Assembly (NCBI RefSeq): GCF_000710035.2 | Contig: NZ_JMJJ01000006.1 | Coordinates: 1-64,000, forward strand | From: Pantoea ananatis LMG 2665 | Lineage (GTDB): Bacteria; Pseudomonadota; Gammaproteobacteria; Enterobacterales; Enterobacteriaceae | Reading direction: 5' to 3' | DNA length: 64,000 nucleotides | In this document: positions 1 through 9,979 of the stretch, one piece after another | Layout: the number at the start of each line of letters is the position of its first letter | Numbering within the stretch: position 1 is the first letter of the stretch | Translations under genes and position numbers: made by a program | Notes under the pieces: generated by a model | What the model saw: the letters and a program-made list of their open reading frames with translations, nothing else | Told to the model about the DNA's origin: nothing | Database searches by the model: none

Positions 1-45
1 GTCAGTGGAGGCGCATTATAGGCAAATATTTTAGACTGACAAGCG
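1..45 (-). promoter_or_regulatory. rRNA operon P1 promoter (reads leftwards off the window)
   Basis: On the minus strand a TTGTCA -35 box (37-42) and a perfect TATAAT -10 box (15-20) are separated by 16 bp, followed by a GC-rich discriminator GCGCCTCC and a probable start at about position 6. This is the hallmark layout of enterobacterial rrn P1 promoters, and the downstream bases match the rrn P1 start region. The AT-rich stretch from about 43 to 65 is where an UP element is expected. In E. coli clpB also lies next to an rRNA operon. The rRNA genes themselves are outside the window. Confidence 0.85.
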
Positions 46-125
46 CTAATTCAAATAAATCTTTCGAGTGATTACTTTCCAGGCAATACGCTTTAAAAAA
101 AGCCAAAACCACAGATTACGCGTAC

Positions 126-151
126 AAAAAACGGGCGTAACGCCCGTTTTT
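126..151 (-). terminator. Rho-independent terminator of clpB
   Basis: The hairpin ACGGGCG / CGCCCGT with a TAA loop is flanked by A and T runs, so it can end transcripts from either side. It lies 14 bp past the clpB stop and separates clpB from the rRNA promoter region. Confidence 0.85.
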
Positions 152-164
152 AATAAATATGCCT

Positions 165-2738
165 TTACTGGTGGGCAGTAATGACATCGTCTTTTACGTC
201 CATCTCTATCACTTTGCCCGGGACCAGCTCACCAGAAAGAATCTGCTGTGCCAGTGGGTTTTCTATCTGCTGCTGGATAGCGCGTTTCAGTGGACGCGCA
301 CCGTAAACCGGGTCATAACCGTTTTCGCCCAACAGTTTGATCGCCGCATCAGAGATATGCAGCTGATAGCCTCGGTCTTCCAGACGTTTGTACAGCCGCT
401 GCAGTTGAATCTGTGCAATAGACGCAATGTGTTTCTCACCCAGCGGATGGAACACCACTACCTCGTCAATACGGTTCACGAACTCTGGACGGAAATGTTG
501 ACCCACTACGCCCATCACCAGATTTTTCATCTCGGGATAATTCAGATTGCCGAAACGTTCCTGAATTAAATCTGAGCCCAGGTTAGAGGTCATGATCACG
601 ACCGTATTGCGGAAATCAACGGTGCGCCCTTGTCCGTCCGTCAACCGGCCATCATCCAGAACCTGCAGCAAAATATTGAAGACATCGGGATGCGCCTTCT
701 CGATTTCATCTAACAGGATCACAGAATAAGGACGACGGCGAACCGCTTCAGTCAGATAGCCGCCCTCTTCATAGCCGACATAACCCGGAGGTGCGCCCAC
801 CAGCCGCGACACAGAATGTTTTTCCATAAATTCTGACATGTCGATACGAACCATCGCATCGTCACTGTCGAACAGGAAGTTAGCCAGTGATTTACACAGT
901 TCCGTTTTACCCACACCTGTTGGGCCCAGGAACAGGAACGATCCGACAGGACGATTAGGATCGGCCAGACCTGCGCGGCTACGGCGAATGGCATTGGAAA
1001 CCGCTTCAACCGCTTCATCCTGTCCGATGACTCGTGAATGCAGTTCCTGCTCCATACGCAGAAGTTTGTCGCGCTCCCCTTCCATCATGCGGGCGACCGG
1101 AATACCGGTCCAGCGCGCCAGAACATCGGCAATCTCAACGTCCGTTACGCGGTTACGCAGCAGCTTCATCGTCTTGCCTTCAGACTGTGTAGCGGAAGCC
1201 AGCTGTTTCTCCAGCGCCGGGATCTTGCCGTACTGCAGTTCAGACATCTGTGCCAGATCGCCTGAGCGACGTGCCTGCTCAAGGGTAAGGCGCGCCTGCT
1301 CCAGCTCCGCTTTGATATTCTGCGTGCCGGTCAACGAGGCCTTTTCCGCTTTCCACTCTTCTTCCAGCTCGGCATATTCACGCTCTTTCTGGTTTAGCTC
1401 GGCTTCCAGCATATCCAGACGTTTGACGCTGGCATCATCAGATTCTTTCTTTAACGCCTGCTGTTCCAGCTTCAGCTGAATAATACGGCGCTCCAGACGA
1501 TCCAGCGCTTCCGGCTTGGAGTCAATCTGCATACGGATACTGGATGCCGCCTCATCAATCAGGTCAATCGCCTTATCTGGCAACTGGCGATCGGCTATGT
1601 AGCGATGAGAAAGCGTTGCTGCCGCGACGATAGCCGGGTCAGTAATCTGCACATGGTGGTGCAACTCATAACGCTCTTTCAAACCCCGCAAAATCGCGAT
1701 GGTATCTTCAACGCTGGGCTCTGCCACAAACACTTTCTGGAAACGGCGCTCCAGCGCTGCGTCTTTCTCGATATACTGGCGATATTCGTCCAGCGTGGTA
1801 GCGCCGACACAGTGTAACTCGCCGCGCGCCAGCGCAGGCTTCAGCATATTGCCGGCGTCCATTGCCCCATCTGCTTTACCCGCGCCCACCATAGTATGCA
1901 GCTCATCAATAAACAGAATGACGTTGCCTTCCTGCTTAGACAGGTCGCTGAGCACGCCTTTCAGACGCTCTTCGAATTCACCACGGTATTTAGCCCCTGC
2001 CACCAGCGCGCCCATATCCAGTGCCAGCACACGGCGGCCTTTCAGCCCTTCCGGCACTTCACCATTGATAATGCGCTGCGCAAGCCCTTCGACGATGGCG
2101 GTTTTACCTACGCCGGGCTCACCAATCAACACGGGGTTGTTTTTAGTACGACGTTGCAGTACCTGGATGGTACGGCGAATCTCTTCATCACGCCCAATCA
2201 CCGGATCGAGCTTGCCTTTCTCGGCGCGCTCGGTGAGATCGATCGTATATTTCTTTAAAGCCTGACGCTGATCTTCAGCACCCTGATCGTTCACGTTGTC
2301 GCCTCCACGAAGTTGTTCAATCGCTTTGGTGAGCTTTTCGTTGGTGACGCCTGCGGATTTCAATATGTCCGCCAGCGAGCCACGTGAATCCAGGGCTGCC
2401 AAAACAAATAATTCTGATGAGATAAAGTTGTCGTTGCGCTTCTGTGCCAGCTTATCGCACAGGTTAAGCACTCGGATCAGGTCGGATGATGGCTGCACAT
2501 CTCCGCCGCTGCCTTCTACCTGCGGCAAACGGTCAATAGCCTGATCAATTTGCGTACGTAACGATGCTACGTCAGTACCGGCTGAGGACAACAGGGGCGC
2601 AACGGAACTCCCTTCCTGCTTGAGCAACGCGCTCATCAGGTGCAAGGGTTCAATAAACTGGTTATCGTGTCCTAAAGCCAAAGACTGCGCGTCGGACAGA
2701 GCGAGTTGAAATTTATTAGTAAGACGATCCAGACGCAT
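165..2738 (-). CDS. clpB: ATP-dependent chaperone (disaggregase) ClpB
   Basis: Hexameric Hsp100 AAA+ chaperone that, with DnaK/DnaJ/GrpE, pulls polypeptides out of aggregates in the cytoplasm. Visible in order: the N-terminal Clp repeat domain (about 1-145), first nucleotide-binding domain with Walker A GEPGVGKT (about 200-210), a long charged coiled-coil middle domain (about 410-520), and a second domain with Walker A GPTGVGKT (about 605). I chose the start at 2738 ([10 protein letters not shown]), four codons inside the longest frame, because it gives 857 aa, the usual E. coli length, and follows a GGGAGG site. A sigma-32 type promoter lies upstream. An internal start, known in the family for a short isoform, is possible. 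Identification is secure. Confidence 0.98.
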   Translation of the reverse strand: MRLDRLTNKFQLALSDAQSLALGHDNQFIEPLHLMSALLKQEGSSVAPLLSSAGTDVASLRTQIDQAIDRLPQVEGSGGDVQPSSDLIRVLNLCDKLAQKRNDNFISSELFVLAALDSRGSLADILKSAGVTNEKLTKAIEQLRGGDNVNDQGAEDQRQALKKYTIDLTERAEKGKLDPVIGRDEEIRRTIQVLQRRTKNNPVLIGEPGVGKTAIVEGLAQRIINGEVPEGLKGRRVLALDMGALVAGAKYRGEFEERLKGVLSDLSKQEGNVILFIDELHTMVGAGKADGAMDAGNMLKPALARGELHCVGATTLDEYRQYIEKDAALERRFQKVFVAEPSVEDTIAILRGLKERYELHHHVQITDPAIVAAATLSHRYIADRQLPDKAIDLIDEAASSIRMQIDSKPEALDRLERRIIQLKLEQQALKKESDDASVKRLDMLEAELNQKEREYAELEEEWKAEKASLTGTQNIKAELEQARLTLEQARRSGDLAQMSELQYGKIPALEKQLASATQSEGKTMKLLRNRVTDVEIADVLARWTGIPVARMMEGERDKLLRMEQELHSRVIGQDEAVEAVSNAIRRSRAGLADPNRPVGSFLFLGPTGVGKTELCKSLANFLFDSDDAMVRIDMSEFMEKHSVSRLVGAPPGYVGYEEGGYLTEAVRRRPYSVILLDEIEKAHPDVFNILLQVLDDGRLTDGQGRTVDFRNTVVIMTSNLGSDLIQERFGNLNYPEMKNLVMGVVGQHFRPEFVNRIDEVVVFHPLGEKHIASIAQIQLQRLYKRLEDRGYQLHISDAAIKLLGENGYDPVYGARPLKRAIQQQIENPLAQQILSGELVPGKVIEMDVKDDVITAHQ

Positions 2739-2776
2739 AATTCCTCCCATTACAGGTCAAATGCTACTGGAGATTA

Positions 2777-2804
2777 AAATGAGGTCATTCCTCAAATATT
2801 CAAG
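2777..2804 (-). promoter_or_regulatory. Putative sigma-32 (heat-shock) promoter of clpB
   Basis: Reading the minus strand, CTTGAAT (2804-2798) is followed after 13 bp by CCTCATTT (2784-2777), close to the RpoH consensus CTTGAAA / CCCCATNT. It sits about 40-65 bp before the clpB start. Heat-shock control of clpB is established in E. coli; the assignment here is by sequence resemblance. Confidence 0.65.
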
Positions 2805-2863
2805 GTTAATGACCTGAAAAAGGACTAAAAAACGCGCTGTCTGGATCGTCTTACGGGCTAAGA

Positions 2864-3592
2864 CTATAACAGCCAAATTAAAGTTGCCATACGGCCGGTG
2901 ATGCCATCCCGACGATAGGAGAAAAAATCGTCCTGCTCGCTAAAGGTACAACGTGAATCCGCACTCACTGATTTCACGCCTGCAGCATGGAGCCGCTGAC
3001 GGGCCAGTAGCCAGATATCCGCGTAGAATTTTTCCCCCGCCGGACGAAAAGCGGCAGCTGCCTCAGGATCGTGATTCATAAACGCGCGACGCACTTCTGC
3101 ACCGACTTCGAACGCATCAGGACCAATGGCCGGCCCGAGCCAGGCGTGAATATTGCCGGGCGCAGCCTGAAACTGTGCCAGGGTATTTTCCAGTACGCCG
3201 CCACACAGCCCGCGCCATCCTGCATGAGCCGCAGCAACTTCACGGCCGTCATCCGAACAAAACAGCACAGGCAGGCAGTCAGCCGTCATGATTGCACATA
3301 CCACGCCCGTTTCCCGCGTAATACAAGCATCTGCCTGTCGCGGCGCGGTTCCCCCTGCGCTCAGGCAGGCAACGTCGGTTGAATGAACCTGCTCCAGCCA
3401 CTGCGGCATCGCGGGCAACGCCGCAAGCGCTATCAGCCGCTCACGGTTGGCTGCCACATGATGCAGCTTGTCACCGACATGGCTGCCGAGATTAAGCGAA
3501 CGCCAGTTCCCCTCGCTCACGCCGCCCTGCCGTAACGTTGAGACGGCACGCACCCGATCGGGTGCCGGCCATTGTGGAATAATCAGGCTCAT
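2864..3592 (-). CDS. yfiH: Multicopper-oxidase-like (DUF152 / laccase-domain) protein YfiH
   Basis: Cytoplasmic protein of the YfiH/LACC1 family (242 aa, the usual length). Family members have been linked to purine nucleoside phosphorolysis and, in E. coli, to editing of misincorporated serine in peptidoglycan precursors (PgeF). The zinc-site motifs are present: His in LEQVHSTDV, Cys in TADCLPVLFC and His in AAHAGWRG. The start codon overlaps the rluD stop by 4 bp (ATGA), so the two are translationally coupled, as in E. coli. The family is certain; the physiological role comes only from family knowledge. Confidence 0.93.
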   Translation of the reverse strand: MSLIIPQWPAPDRVRAVSTLRQGGVSEGNWRSLNLGSHVGDKLHHVAANRERLIALAALPAMPQWLEQVHSTDVACLSAGGTAPRQADACITRETGVVCAIMTADCLPVLFCSDDGREVAAAHAGWRGLCGGVLENTLAQFQAAPGNIHAWLGPAIGPDAFEVGAEVRRAFMNHDPEAAAAFRPAGEKFYADIWLLARQRLHAAGVKSVSADSRCTFSEQDDFFSYRRDGITGRMATLIWLL

Positions 3593-4569
3593 AGCCAGTC
3601 CAGCTGATCCTTGAACATCTCTGTATCCGCTTTCAGCGCATCAATCAGATCAATCATGTCCTGAGGTATCGCGGCATGGAATTCCATCTCAATCCCAGAG
3701 ATAGGATGGTAAAGCCGGAGCATCGTCGCATGCAGCGCCTGGCGATCAAATCCGCGCAGCGTGGTAATAAAGTCTTCCGATGCGCCTTTTGGCGGACGCG
3801 GACGGCCACCGTAAAGCGGGTCGCCCACCAGAGGGTGATTAATATGCGACATATGCACACGGATCTGGTGCGTACGGCCGGTTTCCAGGCGCAGACGCAA
3901 CCGCGTATGAGCACGGAAATGCTCCATGATGCGATAGTGAGTGACAGCCGGTTTCCCCATGGGATGCACGGACATATGCGTACGTTTAGTCGAGTGACGG
4001 CTAATCGGTTCATCGACCGTGCCGCCAGCAGTCATCGTACCGATGGCGACCGCTTCATATTCACGTGTAATTTCACGGCGCTGAAGGGCGTCGACAAGGT
4101 GCGTTTGTGCCGGGACGGTTTTCGCCACGACCATCAGCCCGGTTGTATCTTTGTCCAGGCGATGAACGATGCCCGCGCGCGGCACATCGGCAATGGCGGG
4201 ATAGTGATGCAGCAGCGCATTGAGTACGGTGCCATCAGGATTGCCCGCGCCCGGATGCACCACAAAGTCACGTGGTTTATTGATGACAATGATATCTTCA
4301 TCTTCGTAGACGATATCCAGCGGGATATTTTGGGGTTCCCAGCGCTGCTCTTCTTCGATCTCAGCATCGATGGTCACGCGCTCGCCGCCGAGCACTTTTT
4401 CTTTCGGCTTATCAGTCACAGTGCCGTTGACACTGACGCGCTGGTTAAGGATCCACTCTTTTATGCGGGAACGTGAATAATCAGGGAACAATTCCGCCAA
4501 AGTTTGATCTAAACGTTGTCCGAGTTGTGATTCGGATACCGTTGCGGTGAGTTGAACTTGTTGTGCCAT
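3589..4569 (-). CDS. rluD: 23S rRNA pseudouridine(1911/1915/1917) synthase
   Basis: Isomerises three uridines in helix 69 of 23S rRNA. An N-terminal S4 RNA-binding domain (about 18-80) precedes the RluA-type catalytic domain. The catalytic aspartate is Asp139 in HRLDKDTTG. The length of 326 aa matches E. coli. It is the first gene of the rluD-yfiH pair and is divergent from bamD, with 129 bp between them, the same arrangement as in E. coli. Confidence 0.97.
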   Translation of the reverse strand: MAQQVQLTATVSESQLGQRLDQTLAELFPDYSRSRIKEWILNQRVSVNGTVTDKPKEKVLGGERVTIDAEIEEEQRWEPQNIPLDIVYEDEDIIVINKPRDFVVHPGAGNPDGTVLNALLHHYPAIADVPRAGIVHRLDKDTTGLMVVAKTVPAQTHLVDALQRREITREYEAVAIGTMTAGGTVDEPISRHSTKRTHMSVHPMGKPAVTHYRIMEHFRAHTRLRLRLETGRTHQIRVHMSHINHPLVGDPLYGGRPRPPKGASEDFITTLRGFDRQALHATMLRLYHPISGIEMEFHAAIPQDMIDLIDALKADTEMFKDQLDWL

Positions 4570-4698
4570 ATACAGCTTCTTCGTTAACGTTGGGTTTTAC
4601 GGCGATGCCGTTTAATATAATGTGCTATCGTACCTGGTCATTACCGGGAGCTATACGGACAGCTTCCGCCATAACATTTTGAGGATAATCACTTCGTC

Positions 4699-5430
4699 AT
4701 GACGCGTATGAAATATCTGGTGGCTGCAGCCACACTGAGCCTGGCACTTGTTGGTTGTTCCGGCTCAAATGACGCGGTACCGGACAACCCGCCTTCTGAA
4801 ATCTATGCTACAGCGCAACAAAAGCTGCAGGACGGTAACTTTAAAGCGGCGATTAAGCAACTGGAAGCGCTGGATAATCGTTACCCATTCGGTCCCTATT
4901 CGCAGCAGGTTCAGTTGGATTTGATCTACGCGTACTATAAAAATGCCGATCTGCCGATGGCGCAGGCTGCCATCAGCCGCTTTATGCGTTTAAATCCTAC
5001 GCATCCTAATATCGATTACGTCATCTATATGAAAGGGCTGACGGATATGGCGCTGGATGATTCGGCATTGCAGGGCTTTTTCGGCATCGACCGTTCCGAT
5101 CGCGATCCTACCCATGCTCGTGATGCATTCCGCGACTTTGCACAGCTGCTGCGCAGCTATCCAAACAGCCAATATGCAGCCGATGCCTATAAACGTCAGG
5201 TCTATCTGAAAGACCGTTTGTCAAAATATGAGCTTTCAGTGGCGCAATTCTATACCAAGCGTGGGGCCTATGTCGCGGTTGTTAACCGTGTTGAAGGGAT
5301 GATGCGCGATTATCCGGACACGCAGGCGACGCACGATGCGTTACCGCTGATGGAAAACGCCTATCGCCAGTTGCAACTGAACGCCGAGGCGGATAAAGTC
5401 GCAAAAATTATCGCAGCAAACAACGACTGA
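4699..5430 (+). CDS. bamD: Outer membrane protein assembly lipoprotein BamD
   Basis: Essential lipoprotein of the BAM complex, which inserts beta-barrel proteins into the outer membrane together with BamA. The signal peptide ends in a lipobox LVGC with the acylated cysteine at residue 20. The rest is tetratricopeptide-type helical repeats, including the conserved segment around [12 protein letters not shown]. Length 243 aa, very close to E. coli. It is transcribed alone, with a strong terminator directly downstream. Confidence 0.98.
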   Translation: MTRMKYLVAAATLSLALVGCSGSNDAVPDNPPSEIYATAQQKLQDGNFKAAIKQLEALDNRYPFGPYSQQVQLDLIYAYYKNADLPMAQAAISRFMRLNPTHPNIDYVIYMKGLTDMALDDSALQGFFGIDRSDRDPTHARDAFRDFAQLLRSYPNSQYAADAYKRQVYLKDRLSKYELSVAQFYTKRGAYVAVVNRVEGMMRDYPDTQATHDALPLMENAYRQLQLNAEADKVAKIIAANND

Positions 5431-5451
5431 GACGCTCGCGCGTTGAGCCAC

Positions 5452-5481
5452 AAAAAAAGCAGCCCTGGAGGCTGCTTTTTT
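5452..5481 (+). terminator. Rho-independent terminator of bamD
   Basis: Hairpin GCAGCC-CTGGA-GGCTGC followed by six T and preceded by seven A, 21 bp after the bamD stop. Confidence 0.9.
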
Positions 5482-5627
5482 ATGTGCATAAAACAGGCAA
5501 AATGTTGATTTACCTGTTGAGCTAACTTATCAAGAATGCCTTGATAAGGCGTTAGCTTCAAGGCTTTTCGGCCACATTCTCGCCCTTTCTCACAATTTGC
5601 TGTAGTTGACAAAAAGTGACATTTTTT

Positions 5628-5643
5628 TGTGATCAAAATCACA
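5628..5643 (+). promoter_or_regulatory. cAMP-CRP binding site upstream of raiA
   Basis: TGTGA-TCAAAA-TCACA is a perfect CRP core palindrome with the correct 6-bp spacer. A TATGCT hexamer at 5664-5669 would place a start near 5676, which puts the CRP centre at about -41, the class II position. The start is inferred and the site itself is directly visible. Confidence 0.75.
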
Positions 5644-5707
5644 CATCTACAGAGATATCGCGCTATGCTGGATCCATTCAGACGGCAATCACAGAGAGGT
5701 AAGCATA

Positions 5708-6040
5708 ATGATCGTGAATATTACCAGTAAGCAAATGGAAATTACTCCAGCCATCCGTGAACACGTCGAAGACCGTCTCGCCAAGCTAGAAAAGTGGCAA
5801 ACCGACCTGATTAACCCGCATATCGTTCTGTCGAAAGAATCCAAAGAGTTTGTGGCAGACGCCACGATTAATACGCCAAACGGTACACTGGTCGCCAGTG
5901 CCAAACATGACGATATGTACACTGCTATCAACGACCTGATAGGAAAACTCGAGCGCCAACTTAATAAAGTGCAGCACAAATCTGAAGCGCGCCGCGCGGC
6001 CACCAGCGTTAAAGACTTTACCCCCGCCGCCGAAGAGTAA
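5708..6040 (+). CDS. raiA: Ribosome-associated translation inhibitor RaiA (YfiA/pY)
   Basis: Small cold-shock and stationary-phase protein (110 aa) of the short HPF/RaiA family. It binds between the 30S head and body at the tRNA sites, inhibits initiation and protects idle 70S ribosomes from dimerisation. The start [19 protein letters not shown] and the basic C-terminal tail match the family. A good ribosome-binding site GAGAGG lies 8 bp upstream. The CRP site 65-80 bp upstream suggests control by carbon status. It lies between bamD and pheL-pheA as in E. coli. Confidence 0.96.
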   Translation: MIVNITSKQMEITPAIREHVEDRLAKLEKWQTDLINPHIVLSKESKEFVADATINTPNGTLVASAKHDDMYTAINDLIGKLERQLNKVQHKSEARRAATSVKDFTPAAEE

Positions 6041-6060
6041 GTTTTGTCCTCACCTTCCTG

Positions 6061-6083
6061 ACGCGCCTACGGGCGCGTTTTTT
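6061..6083 (+). terminator. Rho-independent terminator of raiA
   Basis: Hairpin ACGCGCC-TAC-GGGCGCGT with a run of T at its 3' side, 20 bp after the raiA stop. Confidence 0.85.
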
Positions 6084-6141
6084 GTTGACAGCTTTTCATC
6101 TGTGCGGTTACTCTCAGAACAGCTTATTTTTGGAACCTGTC

Positions 6142-6189
6142 ATGAAAACACTGTCGTTTTTCTTCGCTTTCTTTTTTACCTTCCCCTGA
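6142..6189 (+). CDS. pheL: pheA operon leader peptide PheL
   Basis: A 15-codon open frame reading [15 protein letters not shown], with seven phenylalanine codons. It is the ribosome-stalling leader peptide that senses charged tRNA-Phe. It stands about 100 bp before pheA and is followed by the attenuator hairpin. The E. coli leader is almost the same length and has the same [10 protein letters not shown] core. A TTGACA box at 6085-6090 is the likely -35 of the operon promoter; the -10 is poor. Confidence 0.95.
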   Translation: MKTLSFFFAFFFTFP

Positions 6190-6190
6190 C

Positions 6191-6261
6191 TGGGAGGCCA
6201 TTCGTCGTGTAAAAAGAAAGCGAAGACGAACAACAAAGCCTCCCAACCGGGAGGCTTTTTT
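6191..6261 (+). promoter_or_regulatory. pheA transcription attenuator
   Basis: The terminator hairpin AGCCTCCC-AACC-GGGAGGCT with a run of T spans 6235-6261. An earlier copy of GGGAGGC at 6192-6198 can pair with GCCTCCC at 6238-6244 instead. That is the expected antiterminator that forms when ribosomes stall on the phenylalanine codons of pheL. Confidence 0.88.
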
Positions 6262-6286
6262 ATTGGATAGCTTACAGGTGAGCCTT

Positions 6287-7450
6287 ATGACCCCGGACAA
6301 TCCGCTTCTGGCACTGCGTGATAAAATCAGCGCCGTTGATGAAAAACTACTGACGTTACTCGCTGAACGGCGTTTGCTGGCCGTGGAGGTTGCAAAGGCG
6401 AAGCTGGCAACGCACCGCCCTGTCCGCGACGTCGAACGTGAACGCGCACTGATTGAGCACCTCATCGTACTGGGTAAAAAACATCAGTTGGATGCGCACT
6501 ACATTACCCGCCTGTTTCAGTTAGTGATTGAAGATTCGGTTCTGACTCAGCAGGCCTTGCTGCAAAAAAACCTCAACCATACGCATGCTCATGCGGCCCG
6601 CATCGCCTTCTTGGGCCCGAAAGGCTCTTACTCTCATCTGGCTGCCCGTCAGTATGCCGCGCGTCATTTCAGTAACATGGTTGAATGCGGTTGCCTGAAA
6701 TTTCATGACATTATCAAACAGGTGGAGAATAACGCGGCGGATTACGCCGTCTTACCGATCGAGAATACCAGCTCCGGTTCAATCAACGATGTGTACGACC
6801 TGCTGCAACAGACCAACCTCTCTATCGTAGGGGAACTGACGCTTCCGATTGAGCACTGCATGTTGGTCAGTAGCCAGAGCGACCTGGAACAGATTGAAAC
6901 GGTCTACAGCCATCCGCAGCCTTTTCAGCAGACCAGCCACTTCATTAACCGCTTCCCGCACTGGAAGATTGTCTACACCGAAAGCACCGCCGCTGCCATG
7001 GAAAAAGTGGCCGCGCTCAACTCACCTAAGGTCGCGGCGATCGGTAGCGAAGCCGGTGGCGAACTGTATCAGTTACAGGTGCTGGAGCGTAATCTGGCCA
7101 ACCAACAGCAGAATCACACACGCTTTATTGTCCTGGCCCGTAAGCCCATCGAAGTATCCGATCAGATTTCGGCGAAAACGACGCTGATCATGGCAACCGG
7201 CCAGCAGGCGGGTGCACTGGTTGACGCACTGTTGGTCTTGCGCCAGCACAACCTGATTATGAGCAAACTGGAATCCCGGCCTATCAACGGTAACCCGTGG
7301 GAAGAGATGTTTTATCTGGATGTGCAGGGCAATCTGCAGTCTGAAAAGATGCAGCAGGCATTAGAAGAGCTGAGGGCAATGACGCGTTCGTTAAAAGTAC
7401 TTGGCTGTTACCCCAGCGAAAATATCATTCCTGTTGAACCCGACAAGTAA
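6287..7450 (+). CDS. pheA: Bifunctional chorismate mutase / prephenate dehydratase
   Basis: Converts chorismate to prephenate and then to phenylpyruvate, the committed phenylalanine branch. Domains in order: AroQ chorismate mutase (about 1-90), prephenate dehydratase (about 105-285, with the TRF triad in the [10 protein letters not shown] segment) and a C-terminal ACT domain with GALV and [10 protein letters not shown] for feedback inhibition by phenylalanine. I start at 6287 ([10 protein letters not shown]), matching the E. coli N-terminus; the longer frame would begin inside the attenuator. Controlled by the pheL attenuator. Confidence 0.97.
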   Translation: MTPDNPLLALRDKISAVDEKLLTLLAERRLLAVEVAKAKLATHRPVRDVERERALIEHLIVLGKKHQLDAHYITRLFQLVIEDSVLTQQALLQKNLNHTHAHAARIAFLGPKGSYSHLAARQYAARHFSNMVECGCLKFHDIIKQVENNAADYAVLPIENTSSGSINDVYDLLQQTNLSIVGELTLPIEHCMLVSSQSDLEQIETVYSHPQPFQQTSHFINRFPHWKIVYTESTAAAMEKVAALNSPKVAAIGSEAGGELYQLQVLERNLANQQQNHTRFIVLARKPIEVSDQISAKTTLIMATGQQAGALVDALLVLRQHNLIMSKLESRPINGNPWEEMFYLDVQGNLQSEKMQQALEELRAMTRSLKVLGCYPSENIIPVEPDK

Positions 7451-7455
7451 TCAGT

Positions 7456-7483
7456 AAAAAGGCATCCAACTGGATGCCTTTTT
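7456..7483. terminator. Bidirectional terminator between pheA and tyrA
   Basis: Hairpin AAGGCATCC-AACT-GGATGCCTT with A and T runs on its two sides, placed between convergent pheA and tyrA. Confidence 0.9.
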
Positions 7484-7486
7484 AGC

Positions 7487-8608
7487 TTATGGCCGGCTGT
7501 CGTTCGCCGAGCGCAGCAGGCTTCGGCTCTCAACCAAAAAGCGTTTGGCGTGATCGCCAAACCACTCTTCTACCCGGTTGAAGCTGGCAATAAAGGCGTT
7601 TTTATCACCTTGTTCCAGTAGGGCAATGGCTTCACCAAAGCGCTGATAATAACGTTTGATAAGGTTCAGGTTATTTTCAGATGACATAATGATATCCGCA
7701 TACAGTTGCGGATCCTGTGCAAACAGGCGCCCCACCATTGCCAGCTCAAGCCGGTAAATGGGCGAGGACAAAGCCAGGAGCTGATCAAGATTGACATTCT
7801 CTTCAGCGAGGTGAAGGCCATAAGCAAAAGTCGCGAAATGGCGCAGCGCCTGGATAAATGCCATGTTCTGGTCGTGTTCTTCTGCCCCAATGCGATGCAG
7901 GCGCGCTCCCCAGACCTGTATCTGCTCCAGAAACCACTGATAGGCTTCCGGCTGCCGCCCATCGCACCAGACCACAACCTGCTTGGCAAGACTGCCGCTG
8001 TCCGGCCCGAACATAGGATGCAGACCGAGTACCGGTCCCTGATGCGCCGCCAGCATCGCCTGTAGGGGGCGATTCTTGACGGACGCCAGATCCACCAGAA
8101 TACAGTCATCCGGCAGCGCAGGGAGTTGTTGAATCACCTGCTCGGTCAGATGGATAGGCACGCTGATGATCACCATACCGGCATCGCTGAACAGCGTTTC
8201 CGCCCGATCCCAGTCATCTTTATCCAGCGTTTTTACCTGGTAGCCCGACAGCGTCAGCATTTTATTAAACAGGCGTCCCATCTGGCCATTACCGCCGACG
8301 ATCACCACCGGACGTAACTCGGGACGCAGGGTTTTAAACCCTTTATCATTTTCGCTGGTATAGGATTCTCGCATGACGCGGCGCAATACGTCTTCAATCA
8401 GATCGCCAGGCACGCCCAGCGCTTCTGCCTCTTTGCGACGGGACGCCAGCATAGAAGCTTCCCGCTCCGGAACATAGATTGGCAAACCATGGCGGCTTTT
8501 AACTTCGCCGACTTCCGCTACCAGTTCCAGACGTTTTGCCAGTAGATCCAGCAGTGCTTTATCTACCGTATCAATTTGTTCGCGTAATGCCGTTAATTCA
8601 GCCACCAT
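7487..8608 (-). CDS. tyrA: Bifunctional chorismate mutase / prephenate dehydrogenase
   Basis: Converts chorismate to prephenate and then oxidatively to 4-hydroxyphenylpyruvate with NAD, the tyrosine branch. The chorismate mutase domain (about 1-90) is followed by a Rossmann dehydrogenase domain starting with [13 protein letters not shown] (about 101-113). Length 373 aa, as in E. coli. Its start is 6 bp after the aroF stop, so it is the second gene of the aroF-tyrA operon and should share TyrR control from the aroF promoter. Confidence 0.97.
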   Translation of the reverse strand: MVAELTALREQIDTVDKALLDLLAKRLELVAEVGEVKSRHGLPIYVPEREASMLASRRKEAEALGVPGDLIEDVLRRVMRESYTSENDKGFKTLRPELRPVVIVGGNGQMGRLFNKMLTLSGYQVKTLDKDDWDRAETLFSDAGMVIISVPIHLTEQVIQQLPALPDDCILVDLASVKNRPLQAMLAAHQGPVLGLHPMFGPDSGSLAKQVVVWCDGRQPEAYQWFLEQIQVWGARLHRIGAEEHDQNMAFIQALRHFATFAYGLHLAEENVNLDQLLALSSPIYRLELAMVGRLFAQDPQLYADIIMSSENNLNLIKRYYQRFGEAIALLEQGDKNAFIASFNRVEEWFGDHAKRFLVESRSLLRSANDSRP

Positions 8609-8614
8609 TGCCCA

Positions 8615-9694
8615 CTACACCTCGTGTGAAAGACGCGCCGACAGAACCTCGTTTAGCTCATCATGCATTTCGCGCAGTAACGCCTCGGTGACGTTCCAGT
8701 TGATGCAGGCATCGGTAACAGAGACGCCGTATTTCATCTCACTGCGCGGCTGCTCGGAAGACTGATTGCCTTCACTAATGTGGCTTTCCAGCATCAGGCC
8801 AATAATCGAACGGTTGCCTTTCTTGATCTGATCGATGGCCGACTGCGCGACGCCAGGCTGACGGCGGTAGTCTTTATCAGAGTTACCGTGGCTGCAATCT
8901 ATCATTAAGGCCGGGCGGAGTCCCGCTTTAAGCATGGCCGTTTCACATTGTGCCACGTCTTCCGGACTGTAGTTTGGTGCTTTGCCGCCGCGTAAAATAA
9001 CGTGCCCGTCAGGATTTCCCTGTGTTTGCAACAGGCAAACCTGGCCTGACTGATTGATACCCACAAACCGATGAGGCATTGCCGCCGCGCGCATGGCATT
9101 TATCGCCGTCCCCAGGCTGCCGTCGGTACCGTTTTTAAAGCCCACCGGCATTGACAGGCCTGAAGCCATTTCACGGTGGGTTTGTGATTCCGTCGTGCGT
9201 GCGCCAATCGCCGACCAGCTAAAAAGATCGCCCAAATATTGCGGGCTGTTTGGATCCAGCGCTTCCGTCGCTAACGGCAAGCCCATATCGACAAGATTCA
9301 CCAGCAACTCACGGGCAATGTGCAAACCCGCTTCCATATCAAATGAGTTATCCATGTAAGGATCGTTAATTAACCCCTTCCAGCCAACGGTCGTGCGGGG
9401 TTTCTCAAAGTAGACGCGCATAACAAGGTACAGTCGATCTTTCACCTGCTCAGAGAGGCTTTGCAGACGACGCGCATAATCCAGAGCCGCTTCTGTATCG
9501 TGAATTGAGCATGGGCCACAAACCACTAACAGGCGGGAATCACGGCCTGCAATGATATCCGCAATCGTCTGGCGCGAGGCGGCGATTTGCGCCTGCTGCG
9601 CATTGCTCAACGGGAATTTCGTTTTAAGCTCTTCGGGAGTAATCAACACCTGCTCATTGGCGATATGAACATTGTTTAACGCGTCTTTTTGCAT
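8615..9694 (-). CDS. aroF: 3-deoxy-7-phosphoheptulonate (DAHP) synthase, tyrosine-sensitive type
   Basis: First enzyme of the shikimate pathway: condenses phosphoenolpyruvate with erythrose 4-phosphate. Class I motifs visible are GPCSIHD (about 60-66) and KPRTTVGWKGL (about 97-107). I use the start MQKDALNN at 9694, seven codons inside the longest frame, because it matches AroF proteins and gives 359 aa. Assignment to the tyrosine-sensitive isozyme rests on the operon with tyrA and on TyrR-type boxes upstream. aroG and aroH paralogues are excluded by that context. Confidence 0.95.
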   Translation of the reverse strand: MQKDALNNVHIANEQVLITPEELKTKFPLSNAQQAQIAASRQTIADIIAGRDSRLLVVCGPCSIHDTEAALDYARRLQSLSEQVKDRLYLVMRVYFEKPRTTVGWKGLINDPYMDNSFDMEAGLHIARELLVNLVDMGLPLATEALDPNSPQYLGDLFSWSAIGARTTESQTHREMASGLSMPVGFKNGTDGSLGTAINAMRAAAMPHRFVGINQSGQVCLLQTQGNPDGHVILRGGKAPNYSPEDVAQCETAMLKAGLRPALMIDCSHGNSDKDYRRQPGVAQSAIDQIKKGNRSIIGLMLESHISEGNQSSEQPRSEMKYGVSVTDACINWNVTEALLREMHDELNEVLSARLSHEV

Positions 9695-9754
9695 CGTCCT
9701 GTCCTTTACACTCATTTATGCGGTCACGGGATCCTCATGGAGGAGAGATGAAAC

Positions 9755-9772
9755 TGTATCATAATGAGTACA
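9755..9772 (-). promoter_or_regulatory. TyrR box upstream of aroF
   Basis: TGTATC-N6-AGTACA keeps the TGTA...TACA symmetry of the 18-bp TyrR consensus TGTAAA-N6-TTTACA, including the key G and C 14 bp apart. A weaker second box begins at 9788 (TGTACA followed after 6 bp by TTACCA). Paired strong and weak boxes upstream of aroF are established in E. coli. Confidence 0.6.
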
Positions 9773-9979
9773 CTCGACAATCCCTTATGTACACTTTATT
9801 TACCATCAAAAATAAATCACCTGAAAATACCAATAAAATATATTTAATATCAATGAATTAAAAAAATAAAAACACAATCAGTCAGGCTGTCATTGTGTAA
9901 ACATAAATATACATAGCATCTGTTCCACCACCGAAATCCCCCTGTTAATATTGATACGTTAACTGACAAGGACGAAAAC

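Noticed and set aside
838..1479. 213-codon open frame antisense to clpB
   Set aside because: Low-complexity Ser/Arg-rich translation opposite a conserved gene, with no ribosome site; a codon-bias shadow.
3676..4476. 266-codon frame antisense to rluD
   Set aside because: Opposite a full-length conserved enzyme; no family resemblance.
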